Shown piece by piece: positions 1 through 9,101 of a DNA stretch of 64,000 nt. The notes beneath the pieces are model-generated. The model was not told the DNA's origin and did no database searches. It was given only the letters and a program-made list of their open reading frames with translations. The stretch is from positions 289,321 to 353,320 of the forward strand of contig JADJEA010000023.1 of NCBI GenBank assembly GCA_016702415.1, in the 5' to 3' direction. Source of the stretch: Nostocoides sp. Its GTDB lineage: Bacteria > Actinomycetota > Actinomycetes > Actinomycetales > Dermatophilaceae. The position numbers and the translations under genes are program-made. Within the stretch, counting starts at the first letter, position 1. The number at the start of each line of letters is the position of its first letter.

Positions 1-567
1 GCCCTCCGAGGCGACGGAGTCGAGGTCGAGGGCGCGCAACGCGCCGGCGCGGTAGACCCGGAACCCGGCCGTGGCGTCCTTGACCGGCATACCGAGCAGG
101 ACCCGCGTGTAGACATTCCCCCCGACACTGAGGAGCTTGCGCCGCCGCGGCCAGTTGACCACCTCGCCGCCGCGAACATAGCGCGAACCGATGACGAGAT
201 CGGCGTGGGCCGCGTCGGCCAGCAGGGCGGGCAAGTGGGCGGGTCGATGGGACCCGTCGGCGTCCATCTCCACGATCGCGTCGTATCCCCGCTCGAGTCC
301 CCACTCGAAGCCCGCGAGATACGCCCGGCCGAGCCCCTCCTTGGCAGTGCGGTGCAGGACGCGGACGTGGGGATCGGCGGCGGCGATCTCCTCGGCCAGT
401 GCCCCGGTGCCGTCCGGGCTGTTGTCGTCGAGGACGAGGATGTCGGCGCTCGGAACGGCTGCGCGGACGCCGGCGATGGCGCTCGCGAGGTTTTCGCGCT
501 CGTTATAGGTCGGGATGCAGACGAGCACCGAGACGATCGGCGGGTAGGCGTTCGCTGGCTCAGGCAC
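1..567 (-). CDS. ppm1: Polyprenol-phosphate mannose synthase (GT2), partial
   Basis: A family 2 glycosyltransferase of the dolichyl/polyprenyl-phosphate mannose synthase type, which transfers mannose from GDP-mannose to a lipid carrier at the inner membrane face. Visible motifs are VLVCIPTYNERENL at the N-terminus, LDDNSPDGTG, MDADGSHRP (the DxD-type metal/nucleotide site), and GSRYVRGG near residue 115. The gene runs off the left edge, so the C-terminus is missing. The start is GTG at 567, overlapping the stop of lnt by 8 bases, so the two are probably translationally coupled. In actinobacteria Ppm1 and Lnt activities are often fused or adjacent; here they are separate overlapping genes. Confidence 0.9.
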   Translation of the reverse strand, partial: MPEPANAYPPIVSVLVCIPTYNERENLASAIAGVRAAVPSADILVLDDNSPDGTGALAEEIAAADPHVRVLHRTAKEGLGRAYLAGFEWGLERGYDAIVEMDADGSHRPAHLPALLADAAHADLVIGSRYVRGGEVVNWPRRRKLLSVGGNVYTRVLLGMPVKDATAGFRVYRAGALRALDLDSVASEG

Positions 568-2245
568 GGACGGGTTCCTCGATGGGGGCGTGATTGACGA
601 TGTCGGGCACGGGTCGGCGACGCCGCGAGACGATCGCAGCGATCAACAGTCCGCCCGCGGCGGCATATTCCGGTGCAGCACCGATGCGGTCGGCGATGGT
701 GAGGCCGGAGTTGAGGCGGACGTCGGCGACCGCGGCATACGGCGTAAAGAGCGTGGATTGCGGGCCCTCATGGCCGTCGGGAGAAATGAAGCCGCTCACG
801 CCCACAGTGGAAACGTGAACGACGGCGCGATTGTGCTCGATGGCACGCAGGCGGGAGATCGCGAATTGCTGCGCGGACTCGGCCGTGTAGCCGAAGGTGG
901 CGTTATTGGTCTGGACGACCAGGACGCTCGGGACGTCGGGCTGGTGCGTGACCGAGGCCCGGACCAGGCTGTCATAGGCGACCTCGAAGCAGATGGTCGG
1001 GAGGGCGGCGAAGGTCCGCGGGTCGCCCGGGTGGCTCGCGGCCGTGGTCAACTCGAAATAGCCGATCCGGGTGCCGGTCGCCATGCCGTAGCGGACTAGA
1101 TCCACCTTGTCGCTGAAGCGGCGGAAGAAGTCCTTGTAGGGGACATATTCGGCGAACGGGACGGGGTGTTGCTTGACATAGCGTTCCGGCTCGAGCTGCC
1201 CGGGCCGATAGAGCAACGAGGCATTGGAGACATAGGGCGCGGGCTCGTCGAGAACCGCCCCGAGCAGCAGGGGGGCACGAACCGCGGTCATGGCCGTGAT
1301 GATGTCGGCGGCCGCGTCCGCATTGCGTAGGGGATCGATGTCGGCGGCGTTCTCGGGCCAGACGACGAGATCGACCGGGCCCGCCTGGGCCGCGAATCTC
1401 TCGGTCTCGCGGACGTGGTTGTCCAGCACCGCCCGGCGCTCGGCGTTGAAATCGAGGCCCGGTTTGGGGACATTGCCCTGGACGAGTTCGATTCGGGCGG
1501 TGGGTGCCCCTGGGCCGCCACCACCGACCGGAATCAGCAGCGGCCAAAGAGCGATCGCGACCGCCGCGAACGCCGCCCCGGCTCCGACAGACGGCCGACT
1601 CCGGACGGACTCACGCACCGCGGCGTGGATCAGCACCCCGATGGTCGCCACCGCCGCGGTGAGCAGGGGCGCGCCGCCGACGGACATGAGCGTCCGGATC
1701 GGCGCGTCCGCCTGGGAGAACGCGAGCCGGGCCCACGGGAAGCCGCCGAAAGGCGTCGTCGACCGCGCCCACTCCTGGACCACCCAGGCCAGGGGCACCA
1801 CGGCGTATGCCGCGGCCACCCGCCCGCCGGTGACCCGCCCGCCCGTGACCCGCCCGCCCGTAGCCTGCGCGCCGGGGACCCGCATGCCAGGGACCCGACC
1901 GACAACGAGCAACCGCCGTTGGAGCCAGCCGGTCAGGCCGACCATGAGCGCGACATACAGCGCCTCGAGAGTGGCGAGGGCGAACCACGGGAGCTGGCCG
2001 ACGTAGACCCCGGACCAGGACAGGGTCGGAATGAAGTAGGCGAGTCCGCCGAACAGCCCGATCAGCAGCCCACGCCGGAACCCGGCCGCCCACCCGGCGG
2101 CGGAAAGGAGGGCGCAGCCGAGCCACGCGGCATACCACCGATCGGAGGTGGGAAAGGCGGCGGCGATGAGTACTCCCCCACCCAACGCGAGCAAAAGGCG
2201 CGCAGGGAGGAGGTCACCGCGGTCCTCGCCCTCCGGATTGGTCAC
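560..2245 (-). CDS. lnt: Apolipoprotein N-acyltransferase
   Basis: Lnt adds the third acyl chain to lipoproteins at the outer face of the membrane. About 561 aa: an N-terminal multi-helix membrane part, then a nitrilase-like domain and a C-terminal helix ending in RRRRPVPD. The expected Glu-Lys-Cys triad is visible as VVWPENAADI, RYVKQHPVPFAEY and PTICFEVAYDS. I chose the GTG at 2245 (VTNPEGEDRGDL) because the longer open frame upstream is only the shadow of kal. A 15-bp tandem repeat in the membrane half inserts a repeated GGRVT peptide. It lies 55 bp behind kal on the same strand and overlaps the mannose synthase downstream. Confidence 0.93.
   Translation of the reverse strand: MTNPEGEDRGDLLPARLLLALGGGVLIAAAFPTSDRWYAAWLGCALLSAAGWAAGFRRGLLIGLFGGLAYFIPTLSWSGVYVGQLPWFALATLEALYVALMVGLTGWLQRRLLVVGRVPGMRVPGAQATGGRVTGGRVTGGRVAAAYAVVPLAWVVQEWARSTTPFGGFPWARLAFSQADAPIRTLMSVGGAPLLTAAVATIGVLIHAAVRESVRSRPSVGAGAAFAAVAIALWPLLIPVGGGGPGAPTARIELVQGNVPKPGLDFNAERRAVLDNHVRETERFAAQAGPVDLVVWPENAADIDPLRNADAAADIITAMTAVRAPLLLGAVLDEPAPYVSNASLLYRPGQLEPERYVKQHPVPFAEYVPYKDFFRRFSDKVDLVRYGMATGTRIGYFELTTAASHPGDPRTFAALPTICFEVAYDSLVRASVTHQPDVPSVLVVQTNNATFGYTAESAQQFAISRLRAIEHNRAVVHVSTVGVSGFISPDGHEGPQSTLFTPYAAVADVRLNSGLTIADRIGAAPEYAAAGGLLIAAIVSRRRRPVPDIVNHAPIEEPVRA
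1815..1874. repeat. In-frame 15-bp tandem repeat inside lnt
   Basis: Four consecutive 15-bp units; two are identical (GTGACCCGCCCGCCC at 1830-1844 and 1845-1859) and the flanking two are degenerate. On the coding strand they give the pentapeptide GGRVT repeated in a loop between membrane helices of Lnt. The length is a multiple of three, so copy-number change would keep the frame. Confidence 0.85.
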
Positions 2246-2300
2246 GGGGGATACGCTACGGTCCCCACCCGGCGAGGATGCACAACCCCGCCGACGCGCG

Positions 2301-2690
2301 TCAGGCCGGGGGTGGGACGACCACGACGCCGCAGGCCGTGGTGGCGGTGATCGGCGGGTCGAGGAGGTCGGCCGCCGACTCGGACCGCGCGGGATTGCCC
2401 CGGGCGATGACCCGGACCGCGAACTCCATCTCGCGGCTGCGCGTCCCGGCGCGCACCAGCCGGGCTTCGATCTCGATACAGTCCCCGGCCCGGACGGGGG
2501 CCATGAACTGGACGTCGGAGTAGGACGCGAAGAGGCCCTCGTCCCCGTCTGTGCGGATGCACATCTCGGTGGCCACATCACCGAAGGCCGCCAGCGAGTA
2601 GGCCCCGTCGACGAGGTTGCCGGCGTAGTGCGCGTGGCTGTAGGGGACATAGCGGCGGTGGACGACGACGGTGCCGACCTCGGGGCTCAT
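2301..2690 (-). CDS. kal: 3-aminobutyryl-CoA ammonia-lyase
   Basis: A 129-aa hotdog-fold protein matching Kal of the lysine fermentation pathway, which deaminates L-3-aminobutyryl-CoA to crotonyl-CoA. The N-terminus (RRYVPYSHAHYAGNLVDGAY) and the following GDVATEMCIRTDGDEGLF stretch are typical of the family. Its ATG overlaps the kamE stop as ATGA. Identity rests on family resemblance plus its position as last gene of the kamD-kamE-kal set; a generic thioesterase-like hotdog protein is the alternative. Confidence 0.85.
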   Translation of the reverse strand: MSPEVGTVVVHRRYVPYSHAHYAGNLVDGAYSLAAFGDVATEMCIRTDGDEGLFASYSDVQFMAPVRAGDCIEIEARLVRAGTRSREMEFAVRVIARGNPARSESAADLLDPPITATTACGVVVVPPPA

Positions 2691-3565
2691 GATGCGGCCT
2701 TCCTCTTGCTCGGGGTGACGACGCGGGTGGCGGGGTCGACGAGGGCGTGGACGAGATAGGAGGCGACCTCGCCCGGGGTCGTCCCGCGTCCGAAGATGCG
2801 GTCGACGCCGAGCGTGGCGGCGGAGCCCTCCTCGAAGCGCGGGCCCCCGACGATGATGTGCGGGACCTTGCCCGCGGGGAAGGCCTCCCGGAAGGCCGCG
2901 GTCATCGCCTTCGTGTTGTGGATGTGGGCGTCGCGCTGCGTCACGACCTGGGAGACGAGCACGGCATCCGCCTTGAGATCGCGGGCCGCCTCGACCAGGT
3001 CGGGGATGGCGACCTGGGCGCCGAGGTTGTGCACCGACATCTCGCGGTAGTACTCCAGCCCCTTCTCCCCCGCGAATCCCTTGATATTGAGGATCGCGTC
3101 GATCCCGACCGTGTGGGCGTCGGTGCCGATACACGCCCCGACGACGGAGAGCTTGCGACGCAGGTGCCGGCGGATGGCGGCATTGGTGTCGCGGGCCGAG
3201 AGCAGGTCGTATTCGCGCTCGACGTACTCGACGTCGCGCACGTCGACGAGGTGGGAGACGGCGCCATACACGACGAAGAAGGTGAAGTGCGGCCCCATCG
3301 ACTTGGCATGGACCAGGAGGGCCGGGTCGAGTCCCATCTTGCCGGCGAGCTGGAGCGCCGCGCCCTCGGCGCGCTTGTCGTGCGGCAGCGGCAGGGTGAA
3401 GGAGATCTGGACCATGCCGTCGCCGGTGGTGTCGCCATAGGGGCGCACCAGCGGACCGGGCTCGGAGAGACTGAGTTCGCCGGGGCGGGCGTCCTCGCGG
3501 CGACGTTCGGCGTTGTGGACCTTGCTGCGGCTGCGGGCCTCCTGGGCCTCGGTGCGCGGGGTCAT
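2687..3565 (-). CDS. kamE: Lysine 5,6-aminomutase beta subunit
   Basis: The 292-aa cobalamin-binding subunit of D-lysine (beta-lysine) 5,6-aminomutase, which moves the epsilon amino group to C5 using adenosylcobalamin and PLP. The base-off B12 signature DxHxxG is seen in GTDAHTVGIDAILN (residues about 149-162), followed by the Rossmann-like stretch HNLGAQVAIPDLVEAA and VGGPRFEEG. It overlaps kamD upstream and kal downstream by 4 bases each, so the three should be one transcript with coupled translation. Confidence 0.93.
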   Translation of the reverse strand: MTPRTEAQEARSRSKVHNAERRREDARPGELSLSEPGPLVRPYGDTTGDGMVQISFTLPLPHDKRAEGAALQLAGKMGLDPALLVHAKSMGPHFTFFVVYGAVSHLVDVRDVEYVEREYDLLSARDTNAAIRRHLRRKLSVVGACIGTDAHTVGIDAILNIKGFAGEKGLEYYREMSVHNLGAQVAIPDLVEAARDLKADAVLVSQVVTQRDAHIHNTKAMTAAFREAFPAGKVPHIIVGGPRFEEGSAATLGVDRIFGRGTTPGEVASYLVHALVDPATRVVTPSKRKAAS

Positions 3566-5160
3566 CGGGTGGCTCCCGTCTCCAACAGGTCGATTGCGGG
3601 ATTGTCGTATGCCGCGCCCTTGCGCACGACGCCGTCCAGGCCCTTGCCCTTGGTCGGGGGCCGCTTCATGGCCCCGAAGGTGCCGTCGGCGATCGCCGAC
3701 AGCAGGGCGGGGGTCCCGGTCGCCTCGGTGTCGCTATTGATCCGGTCGAGCAGGTCGATCGCTTCGGCGAGCACCGTGCGCGCGCGGGTCTGGATGAAGC
3801 CGTCCCTCGGCGGGTGGAAGTCCTCGGTGAGCCCGCCGGCGGCCTGGAGGACGTAGCGGACGTTCTGGAGGGCGAGGTCCCGGTCGGACAGGAACGGCGT
3901 GACGACGGCCTCGGTCATCATCCCGACGAGCAGGATGCCCTGGGAGGTCATCGCGCCGGCAAGGTTGAAGAACCCGTCGAGGAGGTAGCCGCGGAAGATG
4001 TCCCCGGTCATGTGCTTCGTCGGCGGCATCCACTTCAGCGGGGCGTCCGGGAACAGGTGCCGGGCCAGGAGCGCGTGGGCGAGTTCGAGGCGGAAGCTCT
4101 CCGGGATGGTCGGGTCGATCTCGAAGGCGTGACCGAGGCCGAGTTGCCAGTCCGCCAGCCCGGCCTCCTTGGCGAAGTACTCGTTGAGGAGTTGGCTCAC
4201 GGTGACCGTGTGCGCGGCCTCGACGGCGTCGGCGGTGGTGAGGTAGTTGTCCTCGCCGGTGTTGATGATGATCCCGGCGCGGGCGTGGATCTGCCGGCTG
4301 AACCGTTGGTCGACGAAGGTGCGGATGGGGTTGATGTCGCGGAAGAGGATGCCGTACATCGAGTCGTTGAGCATCATGTCCAGGCGCTCGAGGCCGGCGA
4401 GGGTGGCGATCTCCGGCATACACAGCCCGGAGGCGTAGTTCGTCAGCCGGATATAGCGGCCGAGTTCCTTGCTCGTCTCGTCGAGCGCCGCGCGCATGAG
4501 CCGGAAATTCTCTTGTGTCGCATAGGTTCCCGCGTATCCCTCGCGGGTGGCGCCTTCGGGGACGAAGTCGAGGAGGCTCTGTCCGGTGCTGCGGATGACG
4601 GCGATGACGTCGGCACCCTCGCGGGCCGCCGCCTGCGCCTGCGGGATGTCCTCGTAGATATCGCCGGTGGCGACGATGAGGTAGATCCACGGCTTTTGCT
4701 TGGGGTCGCCGTGGCGGGCGATGAGCCGGTCACGGGCGGCGCGTTGCCGGTCGATGGTCCGTATGCCGCGCGCCACCGCCGCCCGTGCCCGCCGCTTGGC
4801 CGTGGTCGCCGCCCGCCCCTCCGGGACGACGAAGCTCGCGGCCCCGCTCGCGGACTTCTGGGCGAGCGTGAGCAGGTCGGGTGCCTCGCCGCGGGCGAGG
4901 GCATCCCAGACCGGAGTGGTCACGCCGTGCTCGAGCCCGACGTCGCTGCGCACGGCGTCGACGAGGTGGTTGACCCACGGGACGTTCTCGTGGTCGGCAC
5001 CGCTGAGTCCGGCCAGCCGCAGTGTCGCGCGCTCGACCGACACGGTCGTATGCCGCTTGGCCAGGTTGACGACGGGCCGACCGGCCTGTCGCGCCAGCGC
5101 ACGCGCGCGCTTCACCTCGGCCGGGTCGAGTTCCAGGATGCTCCGTTGCCGTAAGACCAC
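3562..5160 (-). CDS. kamD: Lysine 5,6-aminomutase alpha subunit
   Basis: The large (532 aa) PLP-binding TIM-barrel subunit of lysine 5,6-aminomutase. The sequence matches KamD along its length: VNLAKRHTTVSVERATLRLAG, VPWVNHLVD, QKSASGAASFVVPEG, and a central barrel with NTGEDNYLTTADAVEAAHTV. The start is GTG at 5160. It is the first gene of kamD-kamE-kal. KamDE normally acts on L-beta-lysine made by KamA, whose gene lies 7 kb away on the other strand. Confidence 0.93.
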   Translation of the reverse strand: MVLRQRSILELDPAEVKRARALARQAGRPVVNLAKRHTTVSVERATLRLAGLSGADHENVPWVNHLVDAVRSDVGLEHGVTTPVWDALARGEAPDLLTLAQKSASGAASFVVPEGRAATTAKRRARAAVARGIRTIDRQRAARDRLIARHGDPKQKPWIYLIVATGDIYEDIPQAQAAAREGADVIAVIRSTGQSLLDFVPEGATREGYAGTYATQENFRLMRAALDETSKELGRYIRLTNYASGLCMPEIATLAGLERLDMMLNDSMYGILFRDINPIRTFVDQRFSRQIHARAGIIINTGEDNYLTTADAVEAAHTVTVSQLLNEYFAKEAGLADWQLGLGHAFEIDPTIPESFRLELAHALLARHLFPDAPLKWMPPTKHMTGDIFRGYLLDGFFNLAGAMTSQGILLVGMMTEAVVTPFLSDRDLALQNVRYVLQAAGGLTEDFHPPRDGFIQTRARTVLAEAIDLLDRINSDTEATGTPALLSAIADGTFGAMKRPPTKGKGLDGVVRKGAAYDNPAIDLLETGATR

Positions 5161-5312
5161 GCGCTCAGCATATCAAGGAGCGGAAAATCTTCACACCAAG
5201 GCGTAGTTTGCCGAATGACTTGCGGTCAGGTCGGCATACGGCCACTTTCCGGGAGCGCGCCCGGGTGACGGAACGCCCGGGTGACGGACCGACGCAGGCT
5301 CCGGCCCGGGTG
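5161..5312. other. Spacer upstream of kamD with a 15-bp direct repeat
   Basis: This 152-bp gap separates the phosphoketolase stop from the kamD start and should carry the kamD promoter on the minus strand. It contains two exact copies of CGCCCGGGTGACGGA at 5258-5272 and 5274-5288. The spacing of 16 bp is too far from the gene start for a ribosome site; it could be an operator or a chance duplication. No clear -35/-10 pair was assigned. Confidence 0.45.
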
Positions 5313-7772
5313 TCAGTCCGGTGTGGTCCCGTGGCCGGAGCCCCACGTCCAGTCGGCGATGTCGGGCAGGTCGGCCAGGTGCTCCCGGATGTAGACCTCG
5401 TGCTCCGCCAGGCGCCGGTCGCAGTAACGCACCAGGTCGTTCCAGCCCGCCGTCCGGCGAGCGGAGCGGCGCAGCGCCTCCTTGGCGAGGTGATAGCGGC
5501 TCATGCGGTTCAGGACGACCATGTCGAAGGGCGTCGTGGTCGTTCCCTGCTCGTTGAAGCCGCGGACATGGAAGCGGCCGGGGTCGGTGCGGCCGTGAAC
5601 GAGTTGGTGGATCGCGCGCGGATAGCCGTGGAAGGCGAAGACCACGTGCTTGTCCGCGGTGAACAGGTCGTCGAACTGGGTGTCGGTGAAGCCGTGCGGG
5701 TGGTCGTTCTCCGGGATCAGCGCCATGAGGTCGACGACATTGACGAACTTGACGCGCAGATCGGGGGTGAAATTGCGCAGCAACTCCGCGGCGGCGAGCG
5801 CCTCCTGGGTCGGCACATCCCCCGCGCAGGCGAGGACGATGTCGGGCACGCCGGTCTCGTCGAGGTTCGAGGCCCAGTCCCACACGCCCGCGCCCGCGGC
5901 GCAATGGCGGTGGGCCTCCTCCAGCGTGAGGTACTGCAGGTGCTTCTGCTTGTCGACCACGATCAGGTTGACGTGGTCCTTGGAGCGGAGGCAGTGGTCC
6001 ATGATCGACAGGCTCGTGTTGGCGTCCGGTGGCAGCCACACCCGGACCACATCGGGCGCGAGCGGGATGAGGCAGTCGATCAGCCCCGGGCCCTGATGGC
6101 TGAAGCCGTTGTGGTCGTTGCGCCAGCAGGTCGAGGTCAGGAGGATGTTGAGCGAGCTGACCGAGGCCCGCCAGCGCAGGGTCTGGGCGTGCTGCATCCA
6201 CTTGACGTGCTGGATCGCCATCGACGCCGAAACCATCGCGAAGGCCTCGTAGGTCGCGAAGAGTCCGTGTCGGCCGCTGAGCAGATAACCCTCGAGCCAG
6301 CCCTGGCACAGGTGCTCGGAGAGCACCTCCATGACGCGGCCGTCGGGCCCGAGCTTGCTGTCGGTGGGCGCGGCGGGTCCCTGGAAGCACCGGTCGGTGA
6401 CGTCGAAGACGTCCTGGAGCCGGTTGCTCGCCGTCTCGTCCGGGCAGAAGAGGCGGAAGGTGCCGCCGCCGTCCGGGCGGCGGTCCGCGGCATACACATC
6501 ACGCAGGAGGGACCCGGCCGACTTGGTGTTCTCGAACCAGACCGCGCCGCGCCGGTCCTCGATCGCGACCTCGTATGCCGTGAGCTCCGGCAGTGGCAGG
6601 TCCTGGCGCAGTCTGCCCCCGTTGGCGTATGCCGTGGCCGACATCCGCTTCTCCCCCACCGGATTCAGGGCGGCGAGTTCCGGGACAAGGCGGCCGGCGT
6701 CGTCGAACTGCTCCTCCGGCCGGTAGGACCGCAGCCACGACTCGAGCATGGCCAGGTGGGTGGGATTGTCGGCGACGCCCGACAGCGGCACCTGGTGGCT
6801 GAGGTTGGTCCCCTCGACCTGGACGCCGTCGACCTCGTGCGGGCCGGTCCAGCCCTTTGGGGTGCGCAGGATGATCGCGGGCCACGTATGCCGCACGCTC
6901 GGGCTCGGTCCATCCAGCGCCTCGGCGGAGCGGGCCTGCGCGCGCAGGGCGAGGACGTCGGCCTGGGCCGTGGCGAGGGCGGCATACAACTCGCGGAAGA
7001 CGGTGGGCGGGTCGTCGCCGGCGACGACGATCGGATCCCATCCTTGGGAGCGCAGGTAGGCCGCGACGTCGTCGTCGGACGTGCGGCCGAAGACCGTCGG
7101 CCCGGCGATCTTGTAGCCGTTGAGGTGGATGATCGGGACGACGGCGCCGTCACGGCGCGGGTTGATGAAGTAGGGCAGGCGCCAGGAGGCCGAGAGCGGC
7201 CCGGTCTCGGCCTCGCCGTCGCCGACGACGCACGCGACGAAGAGGTCGGGGTGGTCCATCGCCGCCCCGCCGGCGTGGATGAGGGCGTAGCCGAGTTCGC
7301 CGCCCTCATGGATCGAGCCCGGCGTCTGGACGCTGACGTGACTGGGAATGCCTCCGGGAGAGGAGAATTGGCGACACAGGCGGCGGATGCCGGCCGCGTC
7401 CGAGCCGACGGTGGGGTAGATCTCGGAGTAGGTCCCCTCCAGCCAGGACGCGGCGACGAGCGCCGGTCCACCGTGTCCGGGGCCGGTGACGTAGAGCCAG
7501 TCGGTGTCGGTGGTGCGGACGATCCGGTTGAGGACGGTGTAGATCATCGACAGCCCCGGGCTGGTCCCCCAGTGCCCCAGGAGCCGCGGCTTGATGTGCG
7601 CGGGTGTCAGGGGCTCGCGCAGGAGCACATTGTCCTGGAGATAGATCTGCCCCACGGTGAGATAGTTCGCCGCTGCCCACCACCGCAGGTCGAGGTCGAG
7701 GTCGGCGTCCGCGTAGGTGACCGAGGCGGGTGCGGTGGGGGTGGGGGGTGTCGCGGGGGGAGGGATCGGCAT
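5313..7772 (-). CDS. xfp: Xylulose-5-phosphate/fructose-6-phosphate phosphoketolase
   Basis: Thiamine-diphosphate enzyme that cleaves xylulose-5-P (and often fructose-6-P) with phosphate to acetyl phosphate. About 819 aa, the normal length. Family landmarks are WAAANYLTVGQIYLQDN near residue 40, TGPGHGGPALVAASWLEG, the ThDP-binding region GDGEAETGPLSASW and the C-terminal CDRRLAEHEVYIREH. I preferred the ATG at 7772 over an upstream in-frame start because the extra residues are not conserved. Divergent from the aldo/keto reductase with a 101-bp shared promoter region. Acetyl phosphate production fits a facultative or fermentative metabolism beside lysine fermentation. Confidence 0.95.
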   Translation of the reverse strand: MPIPPPATPPTPTAPASVTYADADLDLDLRWWAAANYLTVGQIYLQDNVLLREPLTPAHIKPRLLGHWGTSPGLSMIYTVLNRIVRTTDTDWLYVTGPGHGGPALVAASWLEGTYSEIYPTVGSDAAGIRRLCRQFSSPGGIPSHVSVQTPGSIHEGGELGYALIHAGGAAMDHPDLFVACVVGDGEAETGPLSASWRLPYFINPRRDGAVVPIIHLNGYKIAGPTVFGRTSDDDVAAYLRSQGWDPIVVAGDDPPTVFRELYAALATAQADVLALRAQARSAEALDGPSPSVRHTWPAIILRTPKGWTGPHEVDGVQVEGTNLSHQVPLSGVADNPTHLAMLESWLRSYRPEEQFDDAGRLVPELAALNPVGEKRMSATAYANGGRLRQDLPLPELTAYEVAIEDRRGAVWFENTKSAGSLLRDVYAADRRPDGGGTFRLFCPDETASNRLQDVFDVTDRCFQGPAAPTDSKLGPDGRVMEVLSEHLCQGWLEGYLLSGRHGLFATYEAFAMVSASMAIQHVKWMQHAQTLRWRASVSSLNILLTSTCWRNDHNGFSHQGPGLIDCLIPLAPDVVRVWLPPDANTSLSIMDHCLRSKDHVNLIVVDKQKHLQYLTLEEAHRHCAAGAGVWDWASNLDETGVPDIVLACAGDVPTQEALAAAELLRNFTPDLRVKFVNVVDLMALIPENDHPHGFTDTQFDDLFTADKHVVFAFHGYPRAIHQLVHGRTDPGRFHVRGFNEQGTTTTPFDMVVLNRMSRYHLAKEALRRSARRTAGWNDLVRYCDRRLAEHEVYIREHLADLPDIADWTWGSGHGTTPD

Positions 7773-7873
7773 ACGTCCACCTAACCTCGCCGGGCGAGTC
7801 ACCGGCAACCCAGGTGAGGATGACCAAACAAGGAACGACGGGTGACGTGCCGGTGCGGGATAGATTTCCGGGC

Positions 7874-8920
7874 ATGACCTACGTCGAGAACGAGTACCAA
7901 GCCGAGGCGGGACGTTACGACGGTCGTATGCCGTACCGCCGCGTCGGCCGGTCGGGGCTGGTGTTGCCCGCGATCAGCCTCGGTCTCTGGCACAACTTCG
8001 GTGACGACGTGCCGCTGGAGCGGCAGCAGGCGATCCTGCGCCGCGCCTTCGACCTCGGAGTGACGCATTTCGATCTCGCCAACAACTACGGGCCGCCGCA
8101 TGGCAGCGCCGAGCGGAACTTCGGGTCGATCTTCGCCCGCGACTTCCGGGCCTATCGAGACGAGCTGATTATCTCGAGCAAGGCGGGCTACGACATGTGG
8201 CCGGGGCCCTACGGGCAAGGCGGCGGAGGGCGGAAATATGTCATCGCCAGCTGCGACCAGTCCCTGCGTCGGATGGGGCTGGACTATGTGGACATCTTCT
8301 ACAGCCACCGGTTCGACCCCGACACCCCGCTGGAGGAGACGATGTCGGCACTGGACCACATCGTGAAGTCGGGGCGGGCGCTGTATGCCGGCATCTCGTC
8401 ATACAGCCCGGAGCGGACGCTGGAGGCGGCGACGATGCTGGCCGAACTCGGCACTCCGTTGCTGATCCACCAGCCGAGCTACTCGATGCTCAACCGCTGG
8501 GTCGAGGACGGGCTGCGGGACGTGCTCGGCTCGACCGGGGTGGGGTGTATCGCCTTCAGTCCGCTGGCGCAGGGAATGCTGACCCGGAAGTACCTCGGTG
8601 GCATCCCGGAGGGCTCGCGCGCCTCGCAGGACAAGAGCCTCAGCGCCGCCCTGCTGACGGAGGAGGCCCTGAAGCACATCGCCGCGCTCGACCGCATCGC
8701 CAAGCGTCGCGGGCAGACGCTCGCCCAGATGGCCCTGGCCTGGGTGCTGCGGGACGAGCGCGTGACCTCGGCGTTGATCGGGGCCTCCAGTGTGGGGCAG
8801 CTCGAGGACAGCCTCGGGGCCGTCTCCCGCCTCGACTTCACCGACGCGGAGCTGAAGTCGATCGACAAGCACGCCGTCGACTCGGGCATCAACCTCTGGG
8901 CTGCCTCCTCCGCCCACTGA
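7874..8920 (+). CDS. Aldo/keto reductase, L-glyceraldehyde-3-phosphate reductase type
   Basis: A 348-aa NADPH-dependent aldo/keto reductase of the YghZ/Gpr group. The catalytic set is visible: Asp/Tyr in FDLANNYGPPHG, Lys in IISSKAGYDMWPG, His in IFYSHRFDPDTP; the cofactor-binding end is SALIGASSVGQLEDSL. The ATG at 7874 gives the standard family N-terminus. It is divergent from xfp. The physiological substrate cannot be read from the sequence; detoxification of L-glyceraldehyde-3-P or methylglyoxal is the usual role in this group. Confidence 0.88.
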   Translation: MTYVENEYQAEAGRYDGRMPYRRVGRSGLVLPAISLGLWHNFGDDVPLERQQAILRRAFDLGVTHFDLANNYGPPHGSAERNFGSIFARDFRAYRDELIISSKAGYDMWPGPYGQGGGGRKYVIASCDQSLRRMGLDYVDIFYSHRFDPDTPLEETMSALDHIVKSGRALYAGISSYSPERTLEAATMLAELGTPLLIHQPSYSMLNRWVEDGLRDVLGSTGVGCIAFSPLAQGMLTRKYLGGIPEGSRASQDKSLSAALLTEEALKHIAALDRIAKRRGQTLAQMALAWVLRDERVTSALIGASSVGQLEDSLGAVSRLDFTDAELKSIDKHAVDSGINLWAASSAH

Positions 8921-8932
8921 CCCGGGCGACAT

Positions 8933-9050
8933 GAGCACGCCCGGGGTTCGCGAACTTGAGCACGCCATGTCGACTTGAGCACGCCATATATGACGTGCTC
9001 AAGTCGACAGGGCGTGCTCAAGTTGGGCCTAGGGCTCAAGTTCGCCTGAG
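8933..9050. repeat. Intergenic palindromic repeat, copy 1
   Basis: Copy 1 of a four-member family built from GAGCACGCC and its complement. The inner arms TCGACTTGAGCACG (8970-8983) and CGTGCTCAAGTCGA (8994-9007) pair perfectly around a 10-nt AT-rich centre, and outer arms AACTTGAGCACGCC (8953-8966) and GGCGTGCTCAAGTT (9011-9024) form a second nested palindrome. It lies between the convergent ends of the aldo/keto reductase and the CU044_5270-type gene, a position suiting bidirectional termination. Confidence 0.85.
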
Positions 9051-9101
9051 CTGGCTCACGTGGAGCGGGTGAGTTCATATCCGCCTGGCGTCCAGCACCT
9101 T

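Noticed and set aside
560..2650. A 696-aa Lnt with an N-terminal extension
   Set aside because: The added part overlaps kal in another frame and has shadow composition; conserved Lnt starts at GTG 2245.
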